A stretch of DNA of 64,000 bases from PALSA-1355 sp035496575 (GCA_035496575.1 DATJEN010000238.1:8826-72825); one strand, 5' to 3'; shown: positions 47,607 through 57,312, counted from the first letter of the stretch. The notes: generated from the letters alone by a model not told the origin. Numbers and translations are program-made.

Positions 47607-49010
47607 TCAGTCAGGCATGTCCTCGAGCCCCGGCTCAGGCAGCCAGAAGCTAGCGATGGTCCCCACCAGATAGACGAACAGGGCCACGCCGGCCGCGGTG
47701 TACGCCATGTTCCAGGCGGGTGGAGTTCCCTCATCGAACGCGCGGACGGCAATCGTATTGGTGACCCAGGCGAAGGAGGTCCCGATCATGCGGCCGCCGA
47801 TATTCGCGGCAAAGCCTTCGCCCGTGCCGCGCAGGTGAACCGGATAGACGCGTGGCAGGTAATTGCCCCAAAAACTGAACTGGGCGACCGTAAACAGCCC
47901 GGCTAGAAACGCCCCCGCTGTAAAGACGGTCAGGCTGTGCATGGGGGCGAACGCGAACACCATCGGCACTACGAACAGCCCCGGCACCTGAAAGACCCGC
48001 AGCAGCTTGCGGCGGCTAACGATCTGGACCGCCAGCACGGCCAACAGCAGCCGGCCCACCAGCCCGCCGATTTCCTGCCCCGTGCTGACCCGGGCCGCAT
48101 TTTCCTGCTCGATTCTTTTCTGCGCGGGGACGGGCTTGCCTTCGGTCTGGGCTTTTACCTCGGGGACGCCCGGCACGATCTGCGGGATCTGCTGAATGGC
48201 GCCAAACGCCGCTCCATAGCTGCAGGCGAACATGATGGTGGTCACGATCGTGGTCTGCCGCAGCCCCGGCGCAAAGAGCTCGAAGATGCTTGGCCGCCGC
48301 AACGTGCCCGCGGCCCGCTTGGCCGCCCAGGCCGGCGACTCTGGCAAGAACGGCCGGATCACGATCAGGGGCAGCGCCGGCACGATGCCAGACATGAGCG
48401 TGTATCGCCACGGTGCATTGCCATCGCTGATCGTGCCCAAGAACGAGGCCCACTCGGGCAGAGCAATGGTGGGGAAGGACTCGGCGTTGGTCGTGACGAG
48501 CCAATTCACAAGTGCAACCAACAATCCGCCAAACGAGGAAAAGGCCTGCGTGTACCCCAGCACTTGTTCGCGTTGCTTGGGATCGGTGAACAATTCGGCC
48601 AGCCAGGCGACCGCCGCCACGAACTCCACACACACGCCCACGAAGGTGGTCGAGCGCAGCACGAGCAACATTTCGATGGAGGTCGAAAAACCGGCCCCAA
48701 AGGCTGATAGGGCATAGAGCAGGATGCTCCAAGTCAGCACGCGCCGCCGGCCCAGGCGATCGGTCAGATAGCCGCCTAACAGGCCGAAAATGCCGCCGGC
48801 GAACGCTGGCACGTAAAACAAGCGGCCGGCCCACATCGCGAATTCAGGCGTGCCGCGCTTGAAGCCGGTCAGGTCCGTGATGGCCGGCGGGATGATGAAC
48901 TGCGCCATCAGCAGCTCATAAATATCAAAAGCGAACCCAATGGCCGCCATGGTGACGATCAGCCATTGGGTCGCGGTCAGGCGAGGACGCGGGGCGGACG
49001 CGGAGCTCAT
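47607..49010 (-). CDS. Major facilitator superfamily transporter (467 aa)
   Basis: Twelve-helix MFS protein. The first helix region (QWLIVTMAAIGFAFDIYELLMAQFIIPPAI) has the aspartate typical of the metabolite:proton symporter group. The loop 2-3 motif is GYLTDRLGRRRVL. A long central insert near residues 230-330 carries a polar region (VKAQTEGKPVPAQKRIEQENAA). The second half ends FLVGTIASFWLPEPGLED-like. The substrate cannot be told. It converges with the D-TA gene across 47 bases. Confidence 0.93.
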   Translation of the reverse strand: MSSASAPRPRLTATQWLIVTMAAIGFAFDIYELLMAQFIIPPAITDLTGFKRGTPEFAMWAGRLFYVPAFAGGIFGLLGGYLTDRLGRRRVLTWSILLYALSAFGAGFSTSIEMLLVLRSTTFVGVCVEFVAAVAWLAELFTDPKQREQVLGYTQAFSSFGGLLVALVNWLVTTNAESFPTIALPEWASFLGTISDGNAPWRYTLMSGIVPALPLIVIRPFLPESPAWAAKRAAGTLRRPSIFELFAPGLRQTTIVTTIMFACSYGAAFGAIQQIPQIVPGVPEVKAQTEGKPVPAQKRIEQENAARVSTGQEIGGLVGRLLLAVLAVQIVSRRKLLRVFQVPGLFVVPMVFAFAPMHSLTVFTAGAFLAGLFTVAQFSFWGNYLPRVYPVHLRGTGEGFAANIGGRMIGTSFAWVTNTIAVRAFDEGTPPAWNMAYTAAGVALFVYLVGTIASFWLPEPGLEDMPD

Positions 49011-49411
49011 GCAGAAATACCTGTGATAGCGGAAACAAAGCGGAAACGGCCTTGAGCCCTGCCGCCCGAGCGGCTAAAAGCTCGCCTCGCGCCCTAAGGG
49101 CTCGGCACCGATGATAGTAGAGCCCCGTCGCGCCTGGCAAGCGCGCACCCAGCGGCGAGCCTAGCGCGGGACCGCCACGGAGGGACCTGTTCGAGCGCGC
49201 AAAAACTTTGCAAACAAACCGCTGAGCGCCTTGTCCCTAGAGAGGACTCACAAATAATTTCAGCGCGCGCGGAATTTGCTTGCATTGCGCACGGAACATG
49301 CTTGTCGCTTTTTACCAATGTTGGTATAAGCACGCGAGCTTGGAGTCTCAGGCTGGCTGAGCCGGCCCTCGAGCTCGATGGATCTTCAAGTTGTGGAGGG
49401 ATTCGCAGCAC
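49011..49411. other. Divergent intergenic region with the kamA promoter
   Basis: 400 bases between the MFS gene and kamA. Apart from the promoter at 49302-49330 and a GGAGG near 49396, no gene or repeat is recognised. Confidence 0.5.
49302..49330 (+). promoter_or_regulatory. Strong sigma70-type promoter for the kamA operon
   Basis: TTGTCG at 49302-49307 and TATAAG at 49325-49330 are spaced by exactly 17 bases in an AT-richer stretch of an otherwise GC-rich gap. The predicted transcription start is near 49337, leaving a ~75-base leader before kamA. Confidence 0.65.
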
Positions 49412-50836
49412 ATGAACCGTTTCGAAGCCGCGTCCATTGCGGTGCCCGAAAGCTCACTCTTACCGGACGAGAACGAAGAGCCTCCGGGTAATCCGCGGCG
49501 GCATCCCAAATGGAACGACGTCCCCGACGAACAGTGGGACGACTGGCGATGGCAAATGCAAAATGCCATTCGCAGCACCTCTCAACTGGCCGAATTTTTC
49601 TGTTACGGCCCCCAGGAATTTGCCGCCCTGGAAAGTCTCGAGCAGAAGTACAAGCTGGCGATTCCGCCCTACTACTTCTCGCTGATCAATACCGACGACC
49701 CCTCTGACCCCATCGGCCTCCAGGCCCTGCCCAGCGCCCTTGAGCAGTCGAGCACGGCCGGCGTCGAGCTTGACGATCCGTTGGAAGAGGACAAGGACTC
49801 GCCCGTTCCCGGCCTGACGCACCGTTATCCGGACCGCGCGCTACTGGTCACCACCCATGTGTGCACCATGTATTGCCGGTTCTGCACCCGCAAGCGGGTC
49901 ACGATGGACCGCGACGGCTGGGACGCTCCCAACCACAACGATCAGCGGATGGTGCAATATGTGCGCGAGCACCACGAGATCCGCGACGTGATCGTTTCCG
50001 GCGGCGACCCCCTATCGCTGCCCATGGGCCGCTTGCGCTGGTTCGTGAATGAGCTGGCCGACATCGATCATCTGGACGTGATCCGCCTCGGCACCCGAGT
50101 GCCGGTCACGTTGCCGCAGCGGCTGTTCGATCAAGAACTGGTCGACATGTTGAAGCAGGCGGGCAAAATCTGGATCCAAACGCATTTCAATCACCCGCGC
50201 GAGATCACTCCCGCTTCGGCCCAGGCGTGCCGAAACCTGGTGAACGCGGGCATGCCGGTCAGCAACCATGCCGTGCTGCTCAAGGGCGTGAATGACTCGG
50301 TGATTACCATGCGGCAGCTCGTGCGCGGGCTGTTGCGGATCAAGGTCCGCCCATACTACTTGTTCCATTGCGATCCGGTGACCGGGGCAGGCCATTTCCG
50401 CACCTCGCTGTGGAAAGGCATGGAGATCATCGAAGGCTTGCGTGGCCACGTGTCCGGGCTGGCAGTGCCAACCTATGTCGTCGACGGGCTGCACGGCGCC
50501 GGCAAAATCCCGGTCATGCCCAACTACGTGGTCTCCGCGGCTGACAACGCCGTCATCCTGCGGAACTACGAAGGGCTGCTTTTCCGCTACCAACCGGAAG
50601 ATCGCCCGGAGAGCGAGGGTCACGGCTATCAGACGCTCGGCGTGAGCTCGCTGCTGAGCGGAACGCGCGAGGTGCTGGTGCCCGACGGCACGCCGCGCAT
50701 GGCGCGTCGCCAAGACCATGGCAGCGATTCGGCCGATGGACAGCCCGCCGACGTGATTCAGATCACGGGCTATCAAATGCCCGATTCGCTGGAAGCGGCG
50801 CGCACTCCTTGGGCCCGCTTGCCGAAGGCCAAATAA
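49412..50836 (+). CDS. kamA: Lysine 2,3-aminomutase family radical SAM enzyme
   Basis: 474 residues from the ATG at 49412 (GGAGG upstream). The radical SAM cluster is C151-T-M-Y-C155-R-F-C158, followed by GGDPLSLP. Lys365 in GAGKIP is the PLP-binding lysine. Asp321 (HCDPVTG) and Asp358 (VVDGLHG) sit at spacings of 44 and 7 from that lysine, exactly as Asp293, Asp330 and Lys337 in Clostridium lysine 2,3-aminomutase, which favours lysine over glutamate. It converts L-lysine to beta-lysine using a 5'-deoxyadenosyl radical. The clostridial C-terminal Cys cluster is absent. Two ATP-grasp ligase genes follow on the same transcript. Confidence 0.93.
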   Translation: MNRFEAASIAVPESSLLPDENEEPPGNPRRHPKWNDVPDEQWDDWRWQMQNAIRSTSQLAEFFCYGPQEFAALESLEQKYKLAIPPYYFSLINTDDPSDPIGLQALPSALEQSSTAGVELDDPLEEDKDSPVPGLTHRYPDRALLVTTHVCTMYCRFCTRKRVTMDRDGWDAPNHNDQRMVQYVREHHEIRDVIVSGGDPLSLPMGRLRWFVNELADIDHLDVIRLGTRVPVTLPQRLFDQELVDMLKQAGKIWIQTHFNHPREITPASAQACRNLVNAGMPVSNHAVLLKGVNDSVITMRQLVRGLLRIKVRPYYLFHCDPVTGAGHFRTSLWKGMEIIEGLRGHVSGLAVPTYVVDGLHGAGKIPVMPNYVVSAADNAVILRNYEGLLFRYQPEDRPESEGHGYQTLGVSSLLSGTREVLVPDGTPRMARRQDHGSDSADGQPADVIQITGYQMPDSLEAARTPWARLPKAK

Positions 50837-50868
50837 GCAACCAGTTCCCTGTATCAGGAACTTCCACG

Positions 50869-51933
50869 TTGAGAATCGGTTTGACCTTTAACGTCCGGTC
50901 GGCCCGCGAACCTGGCCGCCCGGACGATTTCGTTGAGCGGTTGGCGGGCAGCGGCCCGTTTCGCGCGCGCGACGACATCGACGAAGAGTTCGACTCGCCC
51001 GAGACGATCGAGGCCATCGCCGAAGCGATCGCGAGCCTGGGCCACGAAGTCGAGCTGCTGGGCTACGGCGAAGCCCTGTTGCGGCGGCTGCTCGACGGAC
51101 CGCGGCCGGACCTGGTGTGGAACTTTGCCGAAGGACATGGCAGCGCGCGCAGCCGTGAGGCCCGCGTGCCGGCCGTGCTCGAGATGCTCGACGTTCCGTA
51201 CACGGGTTCAGACCCGCTGACCTTGGCCGTGACCCTCGACAAAGATTGTGCCAAGCGATTGGTCGGGGCGGCGGGTGTGGCCACGCCGCGCTGGGCCGTG
51301 TACGAGGGTGACTGGCCGCCCGTGCGCGCGCTGGTGGCGTCCTTGCCGCGGCCGGTGTTCGTAAAGCCCTGCTACGAAGGTTCGAGCAAGGGCATTCTCG
51401 GCAGCAGCTTGATTGAGGACCTTGCCACGCTGGAACACTCGCTGGCCGAGCTGCACGAAGCTTATCAGCAGCCGATCCTGGTCGAGGAATTCATCGACGG
51501 AGATGAATTGACGGTTGGCGTGATTGGCAATCGCTCGCCGGAGGTGCTGGGCATCATGCGGGTTCTGCCGCGCGACAAGTCACAGGCCCCATTCGTCTAC
51601 AGCCTGGACATGAAGCGGGACTGGCAGCGCCGTGTGCGCTACGAGTGTCCAGCGAAGCTCAAACCCGCTGATACCGAGGCGGTGCGTGCCGCGGCTTTGG
51701 CCTGCTGGCGAGCCCTGGGGTGCCGCGATATCACGAGGATCGATTTCCGCCTGCGCGACGGTGTACCCTATTTTCTCGAAACCAACCCGCTGCCGGGGCT
51801 ATCGCCCCTTTCCGGCGATCTGGTTATCCTGTCACGCCAGGTGGGCATCGAATACCGCGATCTGATCGCGCGCATCCTGCAAGCAACCTGTGAGCGCCTG
51901 TCGTTGACGCCAGATGCTCCGGTCGTGGCATAG
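50869..51933 (+). CDS. D-alanine-D-alanine ligase-type ATP-grasp enzyme (first of pair)
   Basis: 354 residues from a TTG at 50869, preceded by AGGAA at 50856-50860; a start at 50809 would overlap kamA. ATP-grasp features are present: EGHGSARSREARVPAVLEML (substrate loop), KPCYEGSSKGI (nucleotide loop), VEEFIDGDELTVGVIGN and, near the end, RIDFRLRDG with the metal-binding FLETNPLPGLSPLSG. The family joins an amino acid to a second amino acid or acyl group through an acyl phosphate. Linkage to kamA suggests the substrate is beta-lysine rather than D-alanine, but that is inference. Confidence 0.9.
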   Translation: MRIGLTFNVRSAREPGRPDDFVERLAGSGPFRARDDIDEEFDSPETIEAIAEAIASLGHEVELLGYGEALLRRLLDGPRPDLVWNFAEGHGSARSREARVPAVLEMLDVPYTGSDPLTLAVTLDKDCAKRLVGAAGVATPRWAVYEGDWPPVRALVASLPRPVFVKPCYEGSSKGILGSSLIEDLATLEHSLAELHEAYQQPILVEEFIDGDELTVGVIGNRSPEVLGIMRVLPRDKSQAPFVYSLDMKRDWQRRVRYECPAKLKPADTEAVRAAALACWRALGCRDITRIDFRLRDGVPYFLETNPLPGLSPLSGDLVILSRQVGIEYRDLIARILQATCERLSLTPDAPVVA

Positions 51934-51970
51934 CCCTGCTGCCGCCAGCGCGCTCGAGGGCCAGCGAACC

Positions 51971-52996
51971 GTGCAAGTTCTCGTCCTCTATAACGAGCCG
52001 GCGTTGGCCGCGGCTGACGCCGATGCGGCCGCCGAAGCCGGCGTGCTGGAATCGGTGGAAGCCGTCTCGGCGGCGCTTGCGCGGCGGAGACATCAACCGC
52101 GATCGCTCGGTTTGAGCGAGAGCCAAGAACGACTGGCGAGTCTGCTGGCCGAGTTGCCGCGCTACGACGCCGTATTCAATCTGTTCGAAGGATTTGGCGG
52201 CGTGGGTCGCGGTGAAGCCGAAATCAGCGGCCTGGTCGAACGCTCGACCGGTGCCATGACCGGTTCACCCGCGGATTGCCTGGCGCTCGTACGGCACAAG
52301 GCGCGCACCAAGTGGATGCTTGCCGGCGCTGGCGTCCCTACGCCTGAGTTTGTGCTCGTCGAACCAACGCAGCCTATCGACCTTGCCGGGCTGGAAGCGC
52401 TGCTGAGTTCCGGCGCCGTGATCGTCAAACCGGCCCACGAGGACGCCAGCCAGGGAATTCACTCCGGCAGCGTGGTGACCGAGCGGGAAGCCTTGCTCGA
52501 CCAGGTTGAAACCGTTCGTTCGCGGTACGGTGAGGTGCTCGTCGAGCGGTTTGTCATTGGCCGCGAATTCAACGTCGCCCTCCTCGAACTCGACCGCCCC
52601 CAGGTGCTGCCCGTCGCGGAGATCGAATTCAGAGGCGCGGGCCGCGCCGGCTGGCAAATCGTAACCTATGATGCAAAATGGGCGGTTGGCAGCTGCGCGG
52701 ATCTGGAAACCCCGGTTCGCTGCCCGGCGCAATTGGACGAACGGGCCGCGAGCACGATCCGCCAACTGGCACTCGCGACGTTTCGCATCACCGGCTGCCG
52801 CGACTACGCCCGGGTCGACATGCGGATGGACGCCAGCGGCCGGGTGTTCGTGCTGGAGGTGAATGGCAATCCCGATATCGGTCCATCGGCCGGCTATGCC
52901 CGCGCCCTTGCGGCCGCCGGTTGCGAGTATGATGAGTTCATTGAACGCCTGACGTGCAGGGCCCAGCAACGTGGTCGATCCCGCCAATTCCAGTGA
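51971..52996 (+). CDS. ATP-grasp ligase, D-Ala-D-Ala ligase superfamily (second of pair)
   Basis: 341 residues from a GTG at 51971 that begins the first strand (VLVLYNEPALAA); GAGGG at 51955-51959 precedes it. An ATG at 51914 is an alternative that overlaps the first ligase. Visible features: FNLFEGFGGVGRGEAEISGL, VKPAHEDASQGIHSG (nucleotide loop), VERFVIGREFNVALL and the metal site VDMRMDASGRVFVLEVNGNPDIGP. It differs substantially from the first ligase, so the two are not a recent duplication. Last 26 bases overlap the LssY_C gene. Confidence 0.88.
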   Translation: MQVLVLYNEPALAAADADAAAEAGVLESVEAVSAALARRRHQPRSLGLSESQERLASLLAELPRYDAVFNLFEGFGGVGRGEAEISGLVERSTGAMTGSPADCLALVRHKARTKWMLAGAGVPTPEFVLVEPTQPIDLAGLEALLSSGAVIVKPAHEDASQGIHSGSVVTEREALLDQVETVRSRYGEVLVERFVIGREFNVALLELDRPQVLPVAEIEFRGAGRAGWQIVTYDAKWAVGSCADLETPVRCPAQLDERAASTIRQLALATFRITGCRDYARVDMRMDASGRVFVLEVNGNPDIGPSAGYARALAAAGCEYDEFIERLTCRAQQRGRSRQFQ

Positions 52997-53921
52997 GCAG
53001 AATGAATCGGCCGATCCGCCCAGCGGACCCAAGCGCCGCGTGCACCCGTGGGTTCGCCGCTGGGTTTATGCGATCTTCTGGTTGCTGATCGCGTGGGCGC
53101 TGGCCGCCTACCTGCTCTTGCCGGCGCTGTGGCGTCACTACGAGCATCATCCCTCGCTTGAAAGCGCGCCCAAGACCACGGAAACGAAAAACGGCATACC
53201 GGGTGATCCGCTGAATGTGGGGCTGGTGGGCACGAAAGAGGAAATCGTGAGGGCGTTTGCCGCCGCGCATTGGTATCCGGCCGACCCCGTCACGCTGGCC
53301 AGCTCACTCAAGATTGCCGAAGGGGTGGTGTTGGATCGCGCCTATCCGACCGCACCGGTGAGCCCGCTGATGCTATGGGGCCGCCACCAAGACCTGGCAT
53401 TTGAAAAGCCGGCGGGCGTGAGCCCTCGTCACCGTCAGCACGTGCGGCTGTGGCAAAGCGAAGATCACGGCGACGATGGGCAACCGCTGTGGATTGGCGC
53501 AGCCACCTACGACGACAGCGTGGGCTTGAGCCATTACACGGCGCAAATTACGCACCATATCGCCGCGGACGTGGATGCCGAGCGCGATGGCATGATGAGC
53601 GATCTTGCCGAGGCTGGGCAGCTCGTGCGGCGTTATCAGGTGACTGGTGTCGGACTGACCGTTAACGGGCACAATGGCGGCGGCGACCGCTACTACACCG
53701 ATGGCGAGCTCGATATCGGCGTGATCGCAGTCGGTAACGTGCGACAGAGCGAACCCCCCGTCGAGCTTGCGAATCCGCCGGCGGTGGTCGTCAAAAATCG
53801 CATTTGGAACTGGTTCCGGCCGCTGCTCAAGAAAACCGATGACACGGCTGGCGATGCGGCGGATATCGCCACTAAAGAGTCCCCGGCCGACGCTCCACGC
53901 GGCGACGAGCAAAGCAAGTAG
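52971..53921 (+). CDS. LssY_C domain membrane-anchored protein
   Basis: 316 residues from a GTG at 52971 inside the end of the second ligase gene. A transmembrane helix (WVYAIFWLLIAWALAAYLLLPALW) follows a basic N-terminus. The body matches the LssY C-terminal domain: NVGLVGTKEEIVRAFAAAHWYPADPVTLASS, DRAYPTAPVSPLMLWGRHQDLAFEKP, GAATYDDSVGLSHYTAQITHHIAADVDAERD. The domain has no known function but accompanies membrane-lipid or secretion proteins. Its overlap with the ligase implies translational coupling. It ends four bases before the convergent VWA gene. Confidence 0.9.
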   Translation: MVDPANSSEQNESADPPSGPKRRVHPWVRRWVYAIFWLLIAWALAAYLLLPALWRHYEHHPSLESAPKTTETKNGIPGDPLNVGLVGTKEEIVRAFAAAHWYPADPVTLASSLKIAEGVVLDRAYPTAPVSPLMLWGRHQDLAFEKPAGVSPRHRQHVRLWQSEDHGDDGQPLWIGAATYDDSVGLSHYTAQITHHIAADVDAERDGMMSDLAEAGQLVRRYQVTGVGLTVNGHNGGGDRYYTDGELDIGVIAVGNVRQSEPPVELANPPAVVVKNRIWNWFRPLLKKTDDTAGDAADIATKESPADAPRGDEQSK

Positions 53922-53925
53922 CGGC

Positions 53926-55269
53926 TCAACCATCCACGCGACGATAGAGACCAAAGTTCTGGTCCGCCAGTGTCCGCAAGAACACGTCGAGTGGGCCACC
54001 CGGTATGCCGGCGCCGATCCCGATTGTGTAGATGCTGACCCGGCGAGTCTTATTGGCCGCGGTAATGGCCGCCACGATATCGACCGGGGCGGCAATCTTG
54101 CCGCCGTGCGGTGCGCCATCCGACAGGAAGTAAATCGCCTCGGTGTCGAAGCCGAGTGCCGCTTCGAGCGCGTCATAGGACGCGGTGTTCGAGTGCGGGC
54201 TTTGCGCTTCGACATAATGCATCGCGGCAGCCTTGGTCTTGTCGTTCGCCTTGACCAGGTCCTTGTGCCAGGTCGCGACCGTGCCATTGAACACCACCAC
54301 GCCGAACTCAACGTGGTCGGGCAGGCCCTGGATGGCCTTCGTTAGCTCGCGCTTGGCCGCTACGATTCGCGGCCCGGTCATGCTGCCCGATGTATCGAGC
54401 ACGAACACCAACTTTTGTGCAAACAGCGGCAGGCCATAGTAGTAGCCGCTTTGGCTCTCGAGCGCCACGCTGCGATAGGGCGACTCGACCGATCGGGTCG
54501 GGTACTGGAACGTGTCCTTCGACTCTTGCCACCAGCGACCCCAGGCTTGGGCGTCCATCCCGAAGATTTGGCCCGTGGTTTGGGCGAGATGCTCGACGGC
54601 GTCGGCCTTGGCCTCGCCGCCAACCCGGTCCATGAGTTCGATCAGCGCGCCAATCGCTTCGCGATCAGCGATGCGCGAGAGTGCGGCAACGGTTGCGCGC
54701 CGCAGACCAAAACTATCGGCAAAGGCGCGCGTGCTGGCGAGCTGCACGAGCGGCGCGACATCTGCCGCGGCGCGGTGAGCGCCCAACTCATCAGCCATGG
54801 AGACGAGCACGGGCAATCCATGTCGATTGGGTGCGACGACCTCATCGACAAAGCCGACCGCATCGCGGCGAACGGCCGGCCAGCTCGTTGAAAGCACCGC
54901 GGCCAACGAGAGCGCGGCCGCCGATTGGGAGTCCTCGCGGCCAATATCCTTCTTGAGCAACAGCAGCAGGGTCTCGCAGACCTCTTGCTTATCGCTCATT
55001 TTCACCAGCGACTCGTAAGCGGCCTTCCGCACGCTCAAATCCGCGTCGTACAGGCTGTTGTGGATCAGCCGTACCGAGTCGGCAATGGGAAAGGCTTGGA
55101 GCCGCGCAACGGCGGTGGCTCGATTGCCCGCATCCTTGCTGCGAAGCTGGGGCTGCAGACTGCGCCGCGCCTTGGCAAACTCTTCTAAGTGGTCGCCCGC
55201 GCGGGCCGCCGCGCTAGCGAGCGCGGCAAGGCACAACGCAAAGAGCGTGCATCTCGGAAAAAACAGCAC
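53926..55269 (-). CDS. VWA-domain protein with HEAT-like repeats
   Basis: 447 residues with a signal peptide (MLFFPRCTLFALCLAALASAAARA). Residues ~30-250 are HEAT-like helical repeats (SVRLIHNSLYDADLSVRKAAYESL). The von Willebrand A domain begins KLVFVLDTSGSM, with the MIDAS motif D292-T-S-G-S296, and later TYD/TIGIG metal residues. VWA proteins bind metal ions and partners; the neighbouring MoxR ATPase typically works with them. It is 70 bases downstream of the DUF4129 gene and on the same strand, so it is probably part of that operon. Confidence 0.9.
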   Translation of the reverse strand: MLFFPRCTLFALCLAALASAAARAGDHLEEFAKARRSLQPQLRSKDAGNRATAVARLQAFPIADSVRLIHNSLYDADLSVRKAAYESLVKMSDKQEVCETLLLLLKKDIGREDSQSAAALSLAAVLSTSWPAVRRDAVGFVDEVVAPNRHGLPVLVSMADELGAHRAAADVAPLVQLASTRAFADSFGLRRATVAALSRIADREAIGALIELMDRVGGEAKADAVEHLAQTTGQIFGMDAQAWGRWWQESKDTFQYPTRSVESPYRSVALESQSGYYYGLPLFAQKLVFVLDTSGSMTGPRIVAAKRELTKAIQGLPDHVEFGVVVFNGTVATWHKDLVKANDKTKAAAMHYVEAQSPHSNTASYDALEAALGFDTEAIYFLSDGAPHGGKIAAPVDIVAAITAANKTRRVSIYTIGIGAGIPGGPLDVFLRTLADQNFGLYRRVDG

Positions 55270-55339
55270 GGCCGTCTGACCCTGGTTCCAACCTGCGAAG
55301 TGCCCGCGCGTCTATTTTCTCGTGCGACCCGTTCGGCTG

Positions 55340-57304
55340 TCAATGAACGTGCGCGCGCATCTGCCGCCACAACTGTTCGAGCTGACCCCGGCCAGCCTCA
55401 GGCACTCGGCCCCGCGCATACGCGGCTTGCGCGTAGAGCTCGGCCAGCGAGCGGGCTTCGTTTTTGATGAATCCGTTGCCCCTCGAGACTTCGTTCACCA
55501 GCTCATGCGGCGTGCGGTCTCGCTGGCGCGGACAGCCGCGCTCGGCCGACCAGGCTTCAAAAGCCTCGAAGCTATAGCGAACCAACTCTTCGGTCGAAAC
55601 CTGCGCCGCCAGGCCGCTGACAAACGGGTCGGCATAGCTCGAAAACCCAGGCGGCGGCAGCTCGGGCATTTCGCTCGCGGCAAATGCCCGCTTGGGCCGC
55701 TTGTTACCGAGCAGCGCGTCCCAAATGCCGCGCAAGGCCGCCAGGAACTCGCGGCAGGCGGCCGCAAGTTCCGCCCGATAGCGCCAGCATGCAATGGCGG
55801 TCACCGTTATCAGCCCGGCATAAAAAACCCAGCGAAAGATTTTGCTCAACCAATCAGAGAGCCCGCCGGCCACCTCCGGCAACTGAGGCTGCGCCGGCGA
55901 GCTCGGCGCGCTAGCCGTGTTCTTGGCGTCTTGTTCGTCGGGCGGATTCTCGTCGTCCCGTGTGCCCTCATCGCTCGATTCGCTGTCGCCTTCCGGCTTG
56001 GGGGATTGCTTAGCCAATCGCTCGGCTTCGTCTCGACGAGCTTTGTTGTCCTCATCCAGGCGAGCTTTCAACTCATTCATGTTGCGCGGCCGCTCGTTGC
56101 TGGCCGGCTGCGGGGCATTTTGCTTGGATGCGGAGGCCTGTTTCGTTTGCGAAGGGTTATCAGGTTCGACGGGCGCGTCAGGATTCGAGGACTGACCGCC
56201 GCCCTCGTTCGCCTTGGAGTTGGACTTGCTGCCCTGCCCGGCTGCTTTGCTGGCGGATTTTTCCGCTTGATCGCTGGTGGCACCGCTTGCCTGCTGGGAT
56301 TCTTGATCGGATAGTTCCGCCGGCGCGGCAGCGGCATTTTCGTCGTCGCGCGTGCCTTCGTTGGAGCTGGGCGCGATGTGAGCCGCGCGCTGCTCGGGCG
56401 ACCCGACGGAAAATGGCAGGCGCGCCAGCTCATATTCGGCGCTTGGCCGTGGCAGGATCGAAGCCGCGACCAGCAGCGCCAAGATCAGCGCCGTGCCCGT
56501 GGACAACCACAAGCTGGTCATGGCCGCCGGCATTTCGATGCGCCGCTGCCGCAGATAACGTCTCAACCCCAGGAAGCTGGTCGTGAGCAAGAGCCCCATT
56601 CCGCTGGCCACGTAGGTTGCCAACAGCCAGAAGGCGGCGATCCTGCCGGCCGAGTTCGACTCGGGAATGAACCATTGCCCTAGCCCAAACAGCGGCAAGG
56701 CGGCCAGGGAGAAATACACGACCCACACGCCCGGCGCATGTGGCCGCCGCTGATTCTCAACGTATCGCTGCCAATATCCTTTGGGGACCTGGCGCGAAGT
56801 GGTGCCCTCGATGGGCCGCACCGCGGCGGTCGTGGCTTTCGGCTGCGCATCCGTCGCTTCGCTCGTGGTCTCTAGTCCCGCGGCCTGCAGCAATCCTTCG
56901 CCGGAGGCATCCTGCGCGTCGTCGATAACGGTGCAATCCCACGTCAATCGATGGGCGCACCACCACACGAGCGCGATCAACCCAATGTTGATGATCCAGC
57001 CGAAATGGTCGACCCAATCGCCGCGGTAATCGAGAAAACGCATGGTGGCCAATCCCACCACCAGGGCCAGCGCCGCCCCGAATGGCGCCGCGCGCTCAAA
57101 CCCTTCCTCGATCGAAATGCGCGAAATCAACACGGCCGCGAATACAAAACACGCCATCACCCAGTGCAGCCGCGCTTGATACTCCCCCTCATAAAACACA
57201 CCGATCAAAAAGAACACCAGGCTGCCCACGAGCGCCATGATCAGCGCCGGACTGATCGCGATCACGACATAGTCGGCCAGAGTCTGATGAAGCCGTCGTG
57301 CCAT
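55340..57304 (-). CDS. DUF4129 membrane protein (654 aa)
   Basis: The N-terminal half has seven or so hydrophobic helices (ISPALIMALVGSLVFFLIGVFY, HWVMACFVFAAVLIS, FGAALALVVGLATMRFL and others to ~290). A long low-complexity segment rich in Ser, Glu, Asn, Ala and Lys spans ~300-490. One more helix (WVFYAGLITVTAIACW) precedes the DUF4129 domain, seen as RYSFEAFEAWSAERGCPRQRDRTPHELV and LYAQAAYARG. DUF4129 often follows transglutaminase domains or DUF58 genes. It starts eight bases after the DUF58 stop. Confidence 0.9.
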   Translation of the reverse strand: MARRLHQTLADYVVIAISPALIMALVGSLVFFLIGVFYEGEYQARLHWVMACFVFAAVLISRISIEEGFERAAPFGAALALVVGLATMRFLDYRGDWVDHFGWIINIGLIALVWWCAHRLTWDCTVIDDAQDASGEGLLQAAGLETTSEATDAQPKATTAAVRPIEGTTSRQVPKGYWQRYVENQRRPHAPGVWVVYFSLAALPLFGLGQWFIPESNSAGRIAAFWLLATYVASGMGLLLTTSFLGLRRYLRQRRIEMPAAMTSLWLSTGTALILALLVAASILPRPSAEYELARLPFSVGSPEQRAAHIAPSSNEGTRDDENAAAAPAELSDQESQQASGATSDQAEKSASKAAGQGSKSNSKANEGGGQSSNPDAPVEPDNPSQTKQASASKQNAPQPASNERPRNMNELKARLDEDNKARRDEAERLAKQSPKPEGDSESSDEGTRDDENPPDEQDAKNTASAPSSPAQPQLPEVAGGLSDWLSKIFRWVFYAGLITVTAIACWRYRAELAAACREFLAALRGIWDALLGNKRPKRAFAASEMPELPPPGFSSYADPFVSGLAAQVSTEELVRYSFEAFEAWSAERGCPRQRDRTPHELVNEVSRGNGFIKNEARSLAELYAQAAYARGRVPEAGRGQLEQLWRQMRAHVH

Positions 57305-57312
57305 GTCATTAA

